Source: Polaromonas sp.
GTDB taxonomy: Bacteria; Pseudomonadota; Gammaproteobacteria; Burkholderiales; Burkholderiaceae
Length of the DNA: 64,000 bases
Assembly: GCA_013823505.1 (NCBI GenBank)
Contig: PNMH01000002.1
Location: 1-64,000 of the forward strand
Direction of reading: 5' to 3'
Within the stretch, counting starts at the first letter, position 1. Each line of letters opens with the position of its first letter. Below the pieces are notes generated by a model. It saw only the letters and a program-made list of their open reading frames with translations, was not told the DNA's origin and did no database searches. Positions 17,544-26,514 of this stretch are shown one piece after another. The translations under genes and the position numbers were made by a program.

Positions 17544-19103
17544 ATGACCCAGCCCATGGACAAACACGACAGCCAACGCTCGACCGGCACCGCCGCACCG
17601 GTGGAGAAGAAGCTGATTCCCTACGGCGGGTACCACACCAACAAGATCCCGGGCCACGACCCCGAACTCACCGAGGTGGGCCCGGGCACGCCCACGGGTG
17701 AGTACATGCGCAGCTTCTGGCAGCCGGTCTGCATGTCCATGGAGCTCACCGACACGCCGCACTTTCTGAAGATCCTGGGCGAGGAACTGGTGGCCTTTCG
17801 CGACAAAAGCGGTCGCGTCGGCCTGCTGCACGCGCACTGCGTGCACCGCGGTGCGTCGCTCGAATACGGCTCCATCCAGGAGCGCGGGATCATGTGCTGC
17901 TACCACGGCATGGTGTTCGACATCGACGGCACCTGCCTGAAGGTCCCCTTCCCCAAAGGCGAAGAAGCGGACGCCGAGCGCTACGCCTGCTCGATCCGCC
18001 AGGGCGCCTACAAGGCCTTCGAGCGCAACGGCCTGGTGTTCGCCTACATGGGCCCGCCCGGGAAAGAGCCGCCCTTCCCCGAGTGGGAAGGCAACTTCAC
18101 TGTGCTGCCCGGCGACGAACTCGTGCCCTACAGCAACTTCCAGCACTGCAACTGGCTGCAGGTGCAGGACAACGCGGCCGACAACTTCCACACCGCCACG
18201 CTGCACTCGGCCAAAAACGTGGTGAACGGCCAGTTCCAGGGCACCACCTTCGACGAGGTCGGCGCACCCTCGATGGAAGTGGCACCCGACATGCAGTTCG
18301 TGCCGGTGCAGGGTGGCCGTTCGCTGGCCTGTGCGGGCGCGCGCCGCGTCAGCAACGACCGCCTTTTCATCCGCGTGCAGCACCAGGTGCTGCCCAACCT
18401 GAGCCTGCACGCCTACACCTCCGAAGACGGCTCGGCACAGAAACACTTCAGCCGCTTCCACATCGTCCGCTGGACGGTGCCGGTGGACGACACCAACAGC
18501 AAGATGATCGGCTGGCGCGTGATGGGCCCGGGCATCGACACGCGCGGCGTGGGCGTCAGGGAGCTGGTGGGCTACGAGTCGATCGACTTCCTCGAAGGCC
18601 AGGTGGCGCTGCGCCGGCCTGAGCGCTTCGGCGGACTCACCATCAACGACCGCCCGCAGATCCCCACCGACCACCGCGCGCGAGCCAACTACAAGCAGGC
18701 GCAGTACGCGCCTGGCGACTACGAGGCCATCATCAGCCAGCGGCCGATCGCGGTGCACGCGCTGGAGAACCCGACCAAGCTCGACGCTGGCGTCTACATG
18801 TTCCGCAAGCTGCTGCGCGACGCGGTTCGCGGCACCAACAAGGCCGCCAGCGCCGAGGGCTTTGCCGACTGGCTGCGCGACGCGGCCGGCGCGCCGCGCA
18901 GCTTCTGTTCGGGCAACGTGCTGGAAATCCCGGTGGGTGCGCGGGTGGAAGACGAGATCGTGCGCCGCCGCCACGTGACCAAGGCGGTGGTGACCATGCT
19001 GGCCGAGAGCGAACACCTCAAGGGCGCGGAGCGTGAGCAGTTCGTCAAGACCCGCATGCTGGCGCTGGAGGCGGAGATGAAGGCCAGCGCCACGGCGGCC
19101 TGA
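17544..19103 (+). CDS. Rieske non-haem iron oxygenase, large subunit
   Basis: A 519-residue oxygenase that would hydroxylate or demethylate an aromatic or related substrate using O2 and electrons from the next gene product. The Rieske 2Fe-2S ligands are C99-x-H101 and C118-x2-H121. The mononuclear iron site follows N-x2-D-x2-H-x4-H at 210-221, giving bridging Asp213 and iron ligands His216 and His221. The C-terminal part is longer than in VanA (about 350 residues) and closer in size to phthalate-type oxygenases. The ATG at 17544 has CGGAGA upstream. The substrate is not evident; the GntR gene suggests induction by the substrate. Confidence 0.9.
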   Translation: MTQPMDKHDSQRSTGTAAPVEKKLIPYGGYHTNKIPGHDPELTEVGPGTPTGEYMRSFWQPVCMSMELTDTPHFLKILGEELVAFRDKSGRVGLLHAHCVHRGASLEYGSIQERGIMCCYHGMVFDIDGTCLKVPFPKGEEADAERYACSIRQGAYKAFERNGLVFAYMGPPGKEPPFPEWEGNFTVLPGDELVPYSNFQHCNWLQVQDNAADNFHTATLHSAKNVVNGQFQGTTFDEVGAPSMEVAPDMQFVPVQGGRSLACAGARRVSNDRLFIRVQHQVLPNLSLHAYTSEDGSAQKHFSRFHIVRWTVPVDDTNSKMIGWRVMGPGIDTRGVGVRELVGYESIDFLEGQVALRRPERFGGLTINDRPQIPTDHRARANYKQAQYAPGDYEAIISQRPIAVHALENPTKLDAGVYMFRKLLRDAVRGTNKAASAEGFADWLRDAAGAPRSFCSGNVLEIPVGARVEDEIVRRRHVTKAVVTMLAESEHLKGAEREQFVKTRMLALEAEMKASATAA

Positions 19104-19106
19104 CCG

Positions 19107-20078
19107 ATGAGCGAACTCGACGCGCCACTGGAGTTGCAGGTTCGCCAGATTCGTCTGGAAGCGACCGGCATCCACTCGTTCGAACTCTGCGCACCCGACC
19201 TCGAACGCCTGCCGGCCTTCAGCGCCGGGGCGCACATCGATGTGCACGTGCCCGGCGGCCTGGTGCGGCAGTACTCGCTGTGCAACGACCCGGCAGAGAC
19301 GCACCGCTATGTGATCGGGGTGCTGAAGGACCTGAACGGGCGCGGCGGTTCGCTGCGTGTGCACGAAGCCCTGAAGGTCGGCGACACGGTTCGCGTGAGC
19401 CGCCCTCGCAACCAGTTTGAACTGCGGCCGGAGCAGACCTCGGCCCTGCTGATCGCGGGCGGCATCGGCATCACGCCGCTGAAGTCCATGGCGCACAGCC
19501 TGCAGCAGGCAGGCACCCCTTTCGAGCTGCACTACTGCGCGCGCTCCAGCCAGGTGGCCGCCTTCACCGACGAACTGGTCACCCTCAACCGCCGAGCCCC
19601 GGGCGCCGTGCGCTGGCATTTCGACCATGGCCAGATCGGCGCGGGCCTGGACCTGGCGGCCCTGCTGGCGAGCCAGCTTGAGGGCACCCACCTCTATTTC
19701 TGCGGCCCGCCGGGCTTCATGAAGGCCTGCACCGAGGCCGCTGCGCACTGGCGCCCCGGGACCGTGCATTCCGAGCATTTCCAGGCACCTGCGAGCGCCA
19801 CCCCAGCGTCACCCACCACCGGCGCCACCGTGCGGCTGGCGCAATCAGGGCAAACGCTGGTGCTGCCCGAGGGCGGCAAGCTGCTGGACCTGCTGAGCCA
19901 GAACGGCGTGCACGTACCCACCTCCTGTGAAAGCGGCCTGTGCGGCACTTGCAAGACGGGCTACGCCGACGGAGCGATCGAACACCACGATTTCATCCTG
20001 GGCGACGACGAAAAGTCGTCGTGCTTCACGCCTTGCGTGTCCCGCGTCACCAGCCGCAGCATCACGCTGCACCTGTGA
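19107..20078 (+). CDS. Oxygenase reductase, FNR-type flavin domain plus C-terminal 2Fe-2S ferredoxin (VanB-like)
   Basis: A 323-residue class IA reductase that carries electrons from NAD(P)H via flavin to the Rieske centre. The flavin domain includes RQYSLCNDP; the nucleotide domain follows with LLIAGGIGITPLKSM and FCGPPGFM. The plant-type ferredoxin at the C-terminus uses Cys274, Cys279, Cys282 and probably Cys310 (SCESGLCGTCKTG). It starts 3 nt after the oxygenase stop, so the two are one operon forming a two-component oxygenase. A hairpin covers the 3' end. Confidence 0.92.
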   Translation: MSELDAPLELQVRQIRLEATGIHSFELCAPDLERLPAFSAGAHIDVHVPGGLVRQYSLCNDPAETHRYVIGVLKDLNGRGGSLRVHEALKVGDTVRVSRPRNQFELRPEQTSALLIAGGIGITPLKSMAHSLQQAGTPFELHYCARSSQVAAFTDELVTLNRRAPGAVRWHFDHGQIGAGLDLAALLASQLEGTHLYFCGPPGFMKACTEAAAHWRPGTVHSEHFQAPASATPASPTTGATVRLAQSGQTLVLPEGGKLLDLLSQNGVHVPTSCESGLCGTCKTGYADGAIEHHDFILGDDEKSSCFTPCVSRVTSRSITLHL

Positions 20079-20081
20079 AGT

Positions 20082-20107
20082 GTGGCGCTGGTTCAGCCCA
20101 GCGCCAC
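20082..20107. terminator. Shared hairpin between converging genes
   Basis: Ten-base arms GTGGCGCTGG (20082-20091) and CCAGCGCCAC (20098-20107) with a 6-nt loop lie after the reductase stop and over the last codons of the converging acetyltransferase gene. It probably acts as a two-way terminator or barrier, although it has no T-run on either strand. Confidence 0.5.
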
Positions 20108-20563
20108 GATGCCACCGCCGTTGAGCGCCAGGCGCTTGAAGCCCCAGTCGTTGCCCAGCCAGCGGCGCAGGTGCTCCCACAGGTGCTCCGGCAAACCGCC
20201 CGCCAGCTCGGAACTGCGCACCCAATAAAAGACATCGGCATCCGCACCCGCCTGCGTGGGCGGAAAAATGTAGACACAGCCCAGCACCTGCGTGCCGTCC
20301 AGCGACTCCACCGTGTAGGTGTAGGAGCCGCCAATCTCGAACTCCTTCTGGTGCCAGGCGAGATCGATCAGGTCCTGCTCCAGCGACAGCGTCTCGGCCG
20401 GCCAGCCGCTGCCCGGGCCGAACAGCTCCCAGATCTCGGCGCGGCTGGTCATGACCGCGTCGAAGTCCTTCACCGCATCGTGGATGGTGAGCGGGCGCAG
20501 GCGCAGGCGCTGTGTCTCCAGAACACGTGGAATGGTGGGGGTGGGAATCCAGGGGGTCTTCAT
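20093..20563 (-). CDS. GNAT-family N-acetyltransferase
   Basis: A 156-residue protein resembling the RimJ/RimL-like GNAT group. It opens with LETQRLRLRPLTIHDAVKDFDAVM, has the middle strand YTYTVESLDGTQVLGCVYI and ends with WLGNDWGFKRLALNGGGIVALG. The acetyl-CoA pyrophosphate loop is weakly conserved, so substrate and activity are uncertain. The ATG at 20563 was chosen over the longer frame because the added residues are unlike the family. Its 3' end is embedded in the hairpin shared with the Rieske operon. Confidence 0.68.
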   Translation of the reverse strand: MKTPWIPTPTIPRVLETQRLRLRPLTIHDAVKDFDAVMTSRAEIWELFGPGSGWPAETLSLEQDLIDLAWHQKEFEIGGSYTYTVESLDGTQVLGCVYIFPPTQAGADADVFYWVRSSELAGGLPEHLWEHLRRWLGNDWGFKRLALNGGGIVALG

Positions 20564-20750
20564 GGGCGCGCCTTGGTGACCAGACAAGCCCGGGAGTTGA
20601 GCACAGCGCTGGGAGCTCACCACGGTGGGCGCCACAAACCCGAGTCCGCCGCTGCCACTTCACCGGAACTTCGTGGCTTGGGGCGATGTCTTTCACCCGC
20701 CATCCCGCACGACTTCCCATCCCGCCCCGCGCGGGCGCCCGGAGCCACCC

Positions 20751-21386
20751 ATGTTCACCCCCCGCCGATTCACCTTCGCTGCGTGGCTGCTCGCCTGCGC
20801 CGCGGTCAGCGCACAAGCACAGACCACCATCGCCGACGCCGAGTCTTCCGCCCCCGCAGCGGGAGCGGCGCTGCAAGGCCCCGCCCTTCTCAACGCGCTG
20901 CGGGGTGGCGGCTACGTGGTCTATTTCCGTCACACCGCCACCGACTTCTCGCGCGGCGACTCGGCCATGACGTCCTACAGCGACTGCGCCAACCAGCGCC
21001 TGCTGTCGCCGCAAGGCCAGAGCGACGCCACCGCCATCGGGCAGCGCATCCGCGCGCTGCAGTTGCCGGTGGGTGAGGCGCTGGCCAGCCCCTACTGCCG
21101 CACCATGGACCACGCCCGGCGCATGCTCACCACGGTGACGCCGCGCAACGAGATCCGCGAAGCGCAGGGCAACAACTACGCGGGGCTCAAGCAACTGCTG
21201 GCCACACCCGTCCAGGCCGGCACCAACCGCTGGATCGTGGGCCACGGCACGCCATTTCGCGCCGTCGCCGGTGCCCCGCACCTGAGTGAGGGCGAAGCCG
21301 CCGTGATCCGGCCCGACACCAGCGGCTGGACGGTGGTCGCCCGCATCGCGGTGGCCGACTGGCAAAGCCTGGGCAACGCGCCCTGA
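20751..21386 (+). CDS. Periplasmic histidine-phosphatase-like protein
   Basis: The 211-residue product has a signal peptide (RRFTFAAWLLACAAVSAQA). The phosphatase core follows, with the RH motif in YVVYFRHTATDFSRGD (RHT rather than RHG) and the distal His in WIVGHGTPFRAV. An Arg in ASPYCRTMDHARRM fits the phosphate pocket. This places it in the histidine acid phosphatase/phosphoglycerate mutase superfamily as an exported member; the substrate is unknown. The ATG at 20751 has GGAG seven bases upstream. Confidence 0.8.
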   Translation: MFTPRRFTFAAWLLACAAVSAQAQTTIADAESSAPAAGAALQGPALLNALRGGGYVVYFRHTATDFSRGDSAMTSYSDCANQRLLSPQGQSDATAIGQRIRALQLPVGEALASPYCRTMDHARRMLTTVTPRNEIREAQGNNYAGLKQLLATPVQAGTNRWIVGHGTPFRAVAGAPHLSEGEAAVIRPDTSGWTVVARIAVADWQSLGNAP

Positions 21387-21514
21387 GGCCCAACGGCGGG
21401 TCTGTGTGTCGGCACACAGACGGGGTGTGCGGCGCGCACGCATGATGAGACGCTTGGGCTGGTGCGCCACAACCTCTGCGGCGCCAGCACGACCTTCCTT
21501 CAAGCAGAACCGCC

Positions 21515-21664
21515 ATGAACCTTCACCTGAGCATCGGCCCGCTGGTGGCCCTCATCGCCGGCATCCTCATCCTCATCATGCCGCGCATGCTGAACTACAT
21601 CGTCGCCTTCTACCTGATCATCGTCGGGGTGATCGGCCTGTTCGGCCGCAACCTCGGCCTGTGA
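21515..21664 (+). CDS. DUF3096-family 49-residue membrane peptide
   Basis: A tiny hydrophobic protein, MNLHLSIGPLVALIAGILIL then IMPRMLNYIVAFYLIIVGVI, with two short membrane helices separated by a PRMLNY turn. This pattern is typical of the DUF3096 family, common in proteobacteria and of unknown function. A clear intrinsic terminator 36 nt after the stop supports it as a real, separately transcribed gene. Confidence 0.82.
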   Translation: MNLHLSIGPLVALIAGILILIMPRMLNYIVAFYLIIVGVIGLFGRNLGL

Positions 21665-21700
21665 TGCGCGCGGCCTGAGCCGCCACACCCGACCACCGAA

Positions 21701-21732
21701 GCCCGCCGCACCTCCTGTGCGGCGGGCTTTTT
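21701..21732 (+). terminator. Intrinsic terminator after the DUF3096 gene
   Basis: Eleven-base arms GCCCGCCGCAC and GTGCGGCGGGC enclose a 5-nt loop and are followed by five T residues. It insulates the operon starting at 21854 from upstream transcription. Confidence 0.88.
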
Positions 21733-21766
21733 CACATCCGCGGGTTGGCATCAAGCTTGCAAGCCA

Positions 21767-21780
21767 TCTTGAATACAAGA
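21767..21780 (+). promoter_or_regulatory. Operator copy 1 of the dual-operon regulon
   Basis: TCTTG-AATA-CAAGA has perfect 5-bp arms and lies 74 nt before the first gene of the plus-strand operon. The identical 14 bases in the same orientation relative to transcription occur 73 nt before the minus-strand operon (34498-34511). The TTGNATNCAA core fits a GntR/FCD operator, and such a regulator is encoded at 26514-27257. A possible promoter TTGGCA-N18-TTGAAT would overlap it. Confidence 0.72.
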
Positions 21781-21853
21781 CGGAATGCTCACGCATGGTG
21801 CGAGCCGCTTCCATCCTGGTGCGTCCCCCCGTTCAACCCGCTGGAGCCCATCC

Positions 21854-22870
21854 ATGAAGACCTTCACCGCCACCGCCCTGTCCACCTCGACCAACCGACG
21901 CACCGTGCTGCAGCTGGGTGCTGCCGGCGCCGCCATCGGCGTTCTGGGCGCACCGCGCATCCTGCGTGCGCAGACAGCCACCAAGGTGCGCCTGGGCTAC
22001 TGGCCCATCGCCGCCGGCCTGCCGTTTTATGCCGCCATCGAGCTGGGCTACTTCAAGGAAGCCGGCCTGGACGTGGAGCCGCTCAAGTTCGCCGGCGCGC
22101 AGCAGGTGATGGAGGCGGTGCTCTCGGGCCGCTCCGACGGCACGGCCAACGGCACCGGCTCGGCCAACATCGCCATTGGCGAACTGGCTCAGCCCGGCAC
22201 CTTCAAGATCTTCTGCGCCAACCCCAGCAACGTGAAGAACGTGCTGGACGAAGTCATCGTGCCGGTGGCCAGCCCCGCCAAGGTGATGGCCGACCTCAAA
22301 GGCAAGCGCGTGGCCTCCGGCCCCGGCATCCAGAACGTGACCCTGGCCAAGACCATCCTGGAGCGCGGCGGAGCCACCGGCGCCACCGTGGTCGAACTGC
22401 CCATCGGCCAGCATGTGGCCGCCTTGGCCGCCGGCCAGATCGACGGCGCCTACACGCTGGAGCCCACGGGCACCATCGGTCGCCTGAACGGTACCAGCCG
22501 TGTGCTCGAAGCGGGTGTGATCTCCCAGTACGTTCTGGGCAACAACATGGCGCCCTGGTTCGGCGGCTCGGCTTCGCTGTCGTCCGACTTCATCAAGAAG
22601 AACCCCGAGGCGGCCAAAAAATTCATCGCGGCTTACGCCAAGGGCGTGGCCTATGTGCGCACCAAGCCGGTGGAAGCGCGCAAGTACCTCACGGGCTACA
22701 CGCCCATCGAAGGCGCGCTCGCCGGCGAGGTGCCCCTGGCCGCCTACACCATGCACAACGAGTTCACGCCGGCGGACATCGGCCACTTCCAGAAGTTCTT
22801 CGACCTGTTCTCGGAGAAAGGCATCTTCAGCTCGCGCCTCATGGTCGAGACCATGATCTACAAGGGTTGA
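21854..22870 (+). CDS. ABC transporter substrate-binding protein, SsuA/TauA/NMT1 type
   Basis: A 338-residue periplasmic receptor. A twin-arginine-like leader (NRRTVLQLGAAGAAIGVLG, cleavage near RAQ) precedes the mature start TKVRLGYWPIAAGLPFYAAIELGYFKEAGL-type fold. The stretch GSGNDGTAN-like loop and the interlobe signature LKGKRVASGPG fit the NMT1/SsuA class, which binds small organic anions, sulfonates or heterocycles. It is the first gene behind operator copy 1 and is followed by cognate permease and ATPase genes. The AtzGEH genes downstream suggest the ligand is a nitrogen-rich compound or an early breakdown product. Confidence 0.85.
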   Translation: MKTFTATALSTSTNRRTVLQLGAAGAAIGVLGAPRILRAQTATKVRLGYWPIAAGLPFYAAIELGYFKEAGLDVEPLKFAGAQQVMEAVLSGRSDGTANGTGSANIAIGELAQPGTFKIFCANPSNVKNVLDEVIVPVASPAKVMADLKGKRVASGPGIQNVTLAKTILERGGATGATVVELPIGQHVAALAAGQIDGAYTLEPTGTIGRLNGTSRVLEAGVISQYVLGNNMAPWFGGSASLSSDFIKKNPEAAKKFIAAYAKGVAYVRTKPVEARKYLTGYTPIEGALAGEVPLAAYTMHNEFTPADIGHFQKFFDLFSEKGIFSSRLMVETMIYKG

Positions 22871-22875
22871 AGGCC

Positions 22876-23715
22876 ATGTCAGCCGTGCAGCCCGTGGTCG
22901 CCGAAGCGGCCAAACCGTGGAGTCCACCGGCCGCCAACGCGGCGCCGGTGGTTCAACGCAAGACCGACTGGGGACGCGCCCTGCCCTTCGTGGGCCCGGT
23001 CGTGCTCTTCATCATCTGGGACCTGGTGGTGCGCACCGGCTTCATCAAACCGATCTTGCTGCCCGCGCCGGTGGACGCCATCGGCGCCTTGCTCAGCGGT
23101 CTGGCGGGTGGTCCGCTGTTGACCGACTTCGCGGTGACGGTCTGGCGCACGGTGCAGGCCTTCATGATCGCGGCCGTGGTCGGCATGCCGCTGGGCGTGC
23201 TGCTGGGCAGCAACGAAAAGGCCTACCGCAGCGTGGAGTTCCTGATCGACTTCTTCCGTTCCACACCGTCGTCGGCACTCATCCCGCTGTTCCTGATGGT
23301 GTTCGGCGTGTCCGACATCAACAAGGTGGCCATCGCCGCGTTTGGCGCGCTGCTGATCGTGATCTTCAACAGCGCTTATGGGGTCATCAATGCGCGCAAG
23401 CAACGCGTGATGGCGGCCAAGGTCATGGGCGCCACGCGCTGGCAGGTGTTCAAGGACGTGCTGATCTGGGAAAGCCTGCAACCCAGCTTCGTCGGCCTGC
23501 GCTCGGCCGTGTCGATGGCACTCGTCATCGTGATCGTGGCCGAGATGTTCATCGGCGCCGACAGCGGCCTGGGCAACCGCATCATCAACTCGCAGCAGGT
23601 GATGAACGTGAAGGACATGTACGCGTCCATCCTCGCTGCTGGTGCGCTGGGCTACGCCCTCAACGTTTTGTTCCTGCTGGTTGAGCGCAGGATCGTCCAC
23701 TGGAGCGGAAGATGA
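22876..23715 (+). CDS. ABC transporter permease, SsuC/TauC type
   Basis: A 279-residue inner-membrane protein with about six helices. It carries the BPD_transp_1 loop AAKVMGATRWQVFKDVLIWESLQPSFVG (the EAA-type ATPase contact) and a periplasmic N-terminal region starting after about 35 polar residues. Length and motifs match SsuC/TauC. It starts 5 nt after the binding protein and its final ATGA overlaps the ATPase gene, so the three transport genes are co-translated. Confidence 0.88.
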   Translation: MSAVQPVVAEAAKPWSPPAANAAPVVQRKTDWGRALPFVGPVVLFIIWDLVVRTGFIKPILLPAPVDAIGALLSGLAGGPLLTDFAVTVWRTVQAFMIAAVVGMPLGVLLGSNEKAYRSVEFLIDFFRSTPSSALIPLFLMVFGVSDINKVAIAAFGALLIVIFNSAYGVINARKQRVMAAKVMGATRWQVFKDVLIWESLQPSFVGLRSAVSMALVIVIVAEMFIGADSGLGNRIINSQQVMNVKDMYASILAAGALGYALNVLFLLVERRIVHWSGR

Positions 23716-24533
23716 GCAGCGTCTTGAATGCCCCGGTCTTCGCCGACGTGCCCGTGCCCGCCTTTCAGCCCGGTCCGGCGGGCACCCACATCACCATCCG
23801 TGGCCTCACCAAATACTTTGCGGGCTGGCCGCTGTACGAGAACTTCGACCTCGACATCCCCAAGCACAAGATCGTGTCGGTGTTCGGGCCCAACGGTTGC
23901 GGCAAGAGCACGCTCATCAACATGATCGCGGGCCTGGTGCCCATCGACAGTGGCGAGATCCTGTTCGACGGCAAGAGTCTCAAGGACACCAAGATCGGCT
24001 ACGTGTTCCAGAACTACCGCGAAGCCATGTTTCCGTGGATGCGCACCATCGACAACATCGCCTACCCGCTCAAGCTCGAAGGCAAGAGCAAGGCCGAGGT
24101 GGACCGGCGCATGGCCGAGCTGGTGGCCTCGTTCGACGTGAAGTTCGACCTCAACCGCTACCCCTACGAACTCTCGGGCGGGCAGCAGCAAACAGCGTCG
24201 ATCATGCGGGCACTGGCGCCCAACCCCGAGGTGCTCTTTCTCGACGAGCCTTTCTCCGCGCTGGACTTCGAAATGACGCTGTTCATCCGCGAGAAGCTGC
24301 AAGAGGTCTTCATGCAGACAGGCACCACCATGGTGCTGGTCTCGCACGACCTGGAAGAGGCCGTGTACCTGGCCGACCAGGTGCTGCTGCTCACCAAGCG
24401 CCCCACCAAGGTGGCCGAGATCCTGCCCTACGACGACCCGCGCCCGCGCACCACCGCCACGCTGTCCGAGCCCAGTTTCGTTGCCGCGAAGAAGCGCAGC
24501 CTGGAGATCTTCCAGCGCGAGGTGCGCCGATGA
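23712..24533 (+). CDS. ABC transporter ATP-binding protein, SsuB/TauB type
   Basis: A 273-residue ATPase with Walker A FGPNGCGKSTLINM, Q-loop YVFQNYREAMFPWM, signature ELSGGQQQTASIMRAL, Walker B VLFLDEPFSALDF and His switch VLVSHDLEEA. It follows its permease by an ATGA overlap and itself ends in ATGA over the start of the AtzG-like gene. Uptake and catabolic genes are thereby locked into one translational unit. Confidence 0.9.
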   Translation: MSSVLNAPVFADVPVPAFQPGPAGTHITIRGLTKYFAGWPLYENFDLDIPKHKIVSVFGPNGCGKSTLINMIAGLVPIDSGEILFDGKSLKDTKIGYVFQNYREAMFPWMRTIDNIAYPLKLEGKSKAEVDRRMAELVASFDVKFDLNRYPYELSGGQQQTASIMRALAPNPEVLFLDEPFSALDFEMTLFIREKLQEVFMQTGTTMVLVSHDLEEAVYLADQVLLLTKRPTKVAEILPYDDPRPRTTATLSEPSFVAAKKRSLEIFQREVRR

Positions 24534-24736
24534 ACGAAGCGCAAACCCTGGCCTATGTGCAGGCCGCTGCCGTGGCGGTGAACCTGCCCCTGGGTGAAGC
24601 TCAGGCACAGCGGGTGGCCATCCACCTGCAGCGCACCGCTGGCCTCGCCGCCCTGCTCGACGGCTTCGAGCTGGCGCCGCACGACGAGCCGGCCGAGATC
24701 TACTGCCCGGCCCCGTTCCAACCATCGCGACACTGA
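24530..24736 (+). CDS. atzG: AtzG/HpxX-like small subunit (DUF4089)
   Basis: A 68-residue helical protein containing YVQAAAVAVNLPLGEAQAQRVAIHLQRTAGLAALLDGFEL and an acidic C-terminal tail ending with PAPFQP, the pattern of DUF4089. In the cyanuric acid pathway AtzG is required to stabilise the amidase AtzE (1-carboxybiuret hydrolase), forming an AtzE-AtzG complex like GatA-GatC. HpxX is the counterpart in oxalurate catabolism. Its position directly before the AtzE-like amidase, with ATGA overlap to the transporter ATPase, supports the same role. Confidence 0.85.
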   Translation: MNEAQTLAYVQAAAVAVNLPLGEAQAQRVAIHLQRTAGLAALLDGFELAPHDEPAEIYCPAPFQPSRH

Positions 24737-24745
24737 GGGCGCGCC

Positions 24746-26140
24746 ATGAACGCCCCGATGTCCCTGAGTCAGACCGTGCAGGCGGTGGCCAGTGGCAGCC
24801 ACAGCGCGGCCGCCGTGCTGGAGGTCTGCATCGCACGCATCGAAGCCACCGAAAGCCGCGTGAACGCCTTCACCAGCACCCGCTTCAACGCGGCCCGTGC
24901 ACAAGCCGCGCGGGTGGACGCGCAGCGCGCACGGGGTGAGCCGCTGGGTCCGCTGGCGGGTGTGCCCTTCGCGGTGAAGAACCTGTTCGACATCGCCGGA
25001 GAAGTGACGCTGGCCGGCGCGCAAGTCAACCGGTCTGACCCGCCCGCCAACGCCGACGCGGTGCTGGTAGAGCGTCTGCAGGCTGCGGGCGCGGTGCTGG
25101 TGGGCTCGCTCAACATGGACGAATACGCCTACGGCTTCACCACCGAAAACACCCACTTCGGCCCCACGCACAACCCGCACCGGCTCGACTGCTCGGCCGG
25201 CGGGTCGTCGGGTGGATCGGGCGCGGCGGTGGCCGCAGGGCAGGTGCCGCTGACGCTGGGGTCGGACACCAACGGCTCCATCCGCGTGCCCTCTTCGTTG
25301 TGCGGCGTGTGGGGTCTCAAGCCCACCTTTGGCCGGCTCTCGCGCCGCGGCAGCTACCCCTTCGTGCACAGCCTGGACCACCTGGGGCCTTTCGCGGACG
25401 ACTTGCCCGGTCTGGCCCTGGCCTACGACGCGCTGCAAGGCGCCGACCCGCTCGACCCGGGCTGCCACGCCACTTCGGCGCAACCCACGGTGCGCTCGCT
25501 GGGCCTGGGCACCAAAGGTTTGCGCGTGGGCCAGCTGGGTGGCTACTTCGCCGAACACGCCACGGCACCCGCCCGCGAAGTGGCTGCGCTCGCTGCACAG
25601 GCCTTGGGCGCCAGCGCCACCGTGGAATGGCCCGACGCCGCGCAGGCGCGCGCCTCGGCTTTCATCGTGAGCGCCAGCGAAGGCGGCGCCCTGCACCTGC
25701 ACCGCCTGCGCACCCAGGCCGCCGACTTTGAACCCCTATCGGTGGACCGCTTCATCTCGGGTGCCTTGCAGCCCGCCGCCTGGTACACGCGCGCACAGCG
25801 CTTTCGCCGCGTCTACCGCGACCGGGTCAACGCCCTGTTCCGAGACTGGGATGTGCTGATCGCGCCCGCCACGCCCGTGCCGGCTCAACCCCTGGGCACC
25901 GAGTGGATCGAGATCAACGGCCAGCGCATGCCCTGCCGCCCCTCCATAGGCCTGCTCACGCAACCCATTTCCTTCGCCGGCTGCCCGGTGGTGGCCGCGC
26001 CCCTGTGGCCCTCGGGCACCGGTGGCCTGCCCATCGGTGTGCAGCTGATCGCTGCGCCCTGGCGCGAAGACCTGGCCTTGCGAGCCGGCATGGCGCTGCA
26101 CAATGCGGGCCTCGCTCACTGCAAACCCGTGGAGTTCTGA
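24746..26140 (+). CDS. atzE: AtzE-family amidase (amidase-signature hydrolase)
   Basis: A 464-residue amidase-signature enzyme with the catalytic triad Lys78 (PFAVKNLFD), cis-Ser154 ([10 protein letters not shown]) and nucleophile Ser178 ([13 protein letters not shown]). AtzE proteins (about 457 residues) deaminate 1-carboxybiuret to 1,3-dicarboxyurea; the close relative HpxY belongs to an oxalurate operon. The order AtzG-AtzE-AtzH here is the order of both known systems. The neighbouring GatA/glutamine amidotransferase role is excluded because gatB and gatC are absent. The last base of the stop is the A of the next start (TGATG). Confidence 0.87.
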   Translation: MNAPMSLSQTVQAVASGSHSAAAVLEVCIARIEATESRVNAFTSTRFNAARAQAARVDAQRARGEPLGPLAGVPFAVKNLFDIAGEVTLAGAQVNRSDPPANADAVLVERLQAAGAVLVGSLNMDEYAYGFTTENTHFGPTHNPHRLDCSAGGSSGGSGAAVAAGQVPLTLGSDTNGSIRVPSSLCGVWGLKPTFGRLSRRGSYPFVHSLDHLGPFADDLPGLALAYDALQGADPLDPGCHATSAQPTVRSLGLGTKGLRVGQLGGYFAEHATAPAREVAALAAQALGASATVEWPDAAQARASAFIVSASEGGALHLHRLRTQAADFEPLSVDRFISGALQPAAWYTRAQRFRRVYRDRVNALFRDWDVLIAPATPVPAQPLGTEWIEINGQRMPCRPSIGLLTQPISFAGCPVVAAPLWPSGTGGLPIGVQLIAAPWREDLALRAGMALHNAGLAHCKPVEF

Positions 26141-26514
26141 TGGAGACCAACCTGCCCGATGTGCTGGCCGAGGTAACGAGCGCCTTTGAGCGCTACGAAC
26201 AAGCCCTCGTGAACAACGACGTTGCCGTGCTCGACGAACTGTTCTGGGACAGCCCGCACACGCTGCGCTACGGCGCCACCGAAAACCTCTACGGCATCGA
26301 CGAGATCCGCGCGTTTCGCAACGGCCGGCCGGCCGCGGGCTTGCAGCGCACGGTGCTGCGCACGGCCATCACCACGCACGGCCGTGACACGGCCACCACC
26401 AACATCGAATTCCAGCGCGAAGGCAACCCGCGCGTGGGCCGCCAGAGCCAGACCTGGGTGCGCATGGCCGACGGTTGGCGCGTGGTGTCGGCCCATGTGA
26501 GCTGGATGGCTTGA
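26140..26514 (+). CDS. atzH: AtzH/HpxZ-like protein (DUF3225, NTF2-like fold)
   Basis: A 124-residue protein of the SnoaL/NTF2-like fold. It opens [19 protein letters not shown] and contains [27 protein letters not shown] and ends [19 protein letters not shown]. This is the DUF3225 family that includes AtzH, reported as a 1,3-dicarboxyurea deamidase yielding allophanate, and HpxZ of oxalurate catabolism. Its start overlaps the amidase stop (TGATG) and its stop overlaps the regulator start (TGATG). No allophanate hydrolase (AtzF/TrzF) or HpxW is in the window, so the final step must be encoded elsewhere or the substrate is different. Confidence 0.85.
   Translation: METNLPDVLAEVTSAFERYEQALVNNDVAVLDELFWDSPHTLRYGATENLYGIDEIRAFRNGRPAAGLQRTVLRTAITTHGRDTATTNIEFQREGNPRVGRQSQTWVRMADGWRVVSAHVSWMA

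Noticed and set aside
17505..19778. 757-codon minus-strand open frame opposite the Rieske operon
   Set aside because: It is the antisense of two genes with complete iron-sulfur and flavin motifs, and would cover the operator palindrome.
24746..26140. Amidase as GatA of the Glu-tRNA(Gln) amidotransferase
   Set aside because: There is no gatB or gatC; the DUF4089 and DUF3225 neighbours are specific for the AtzE/HpxY group.
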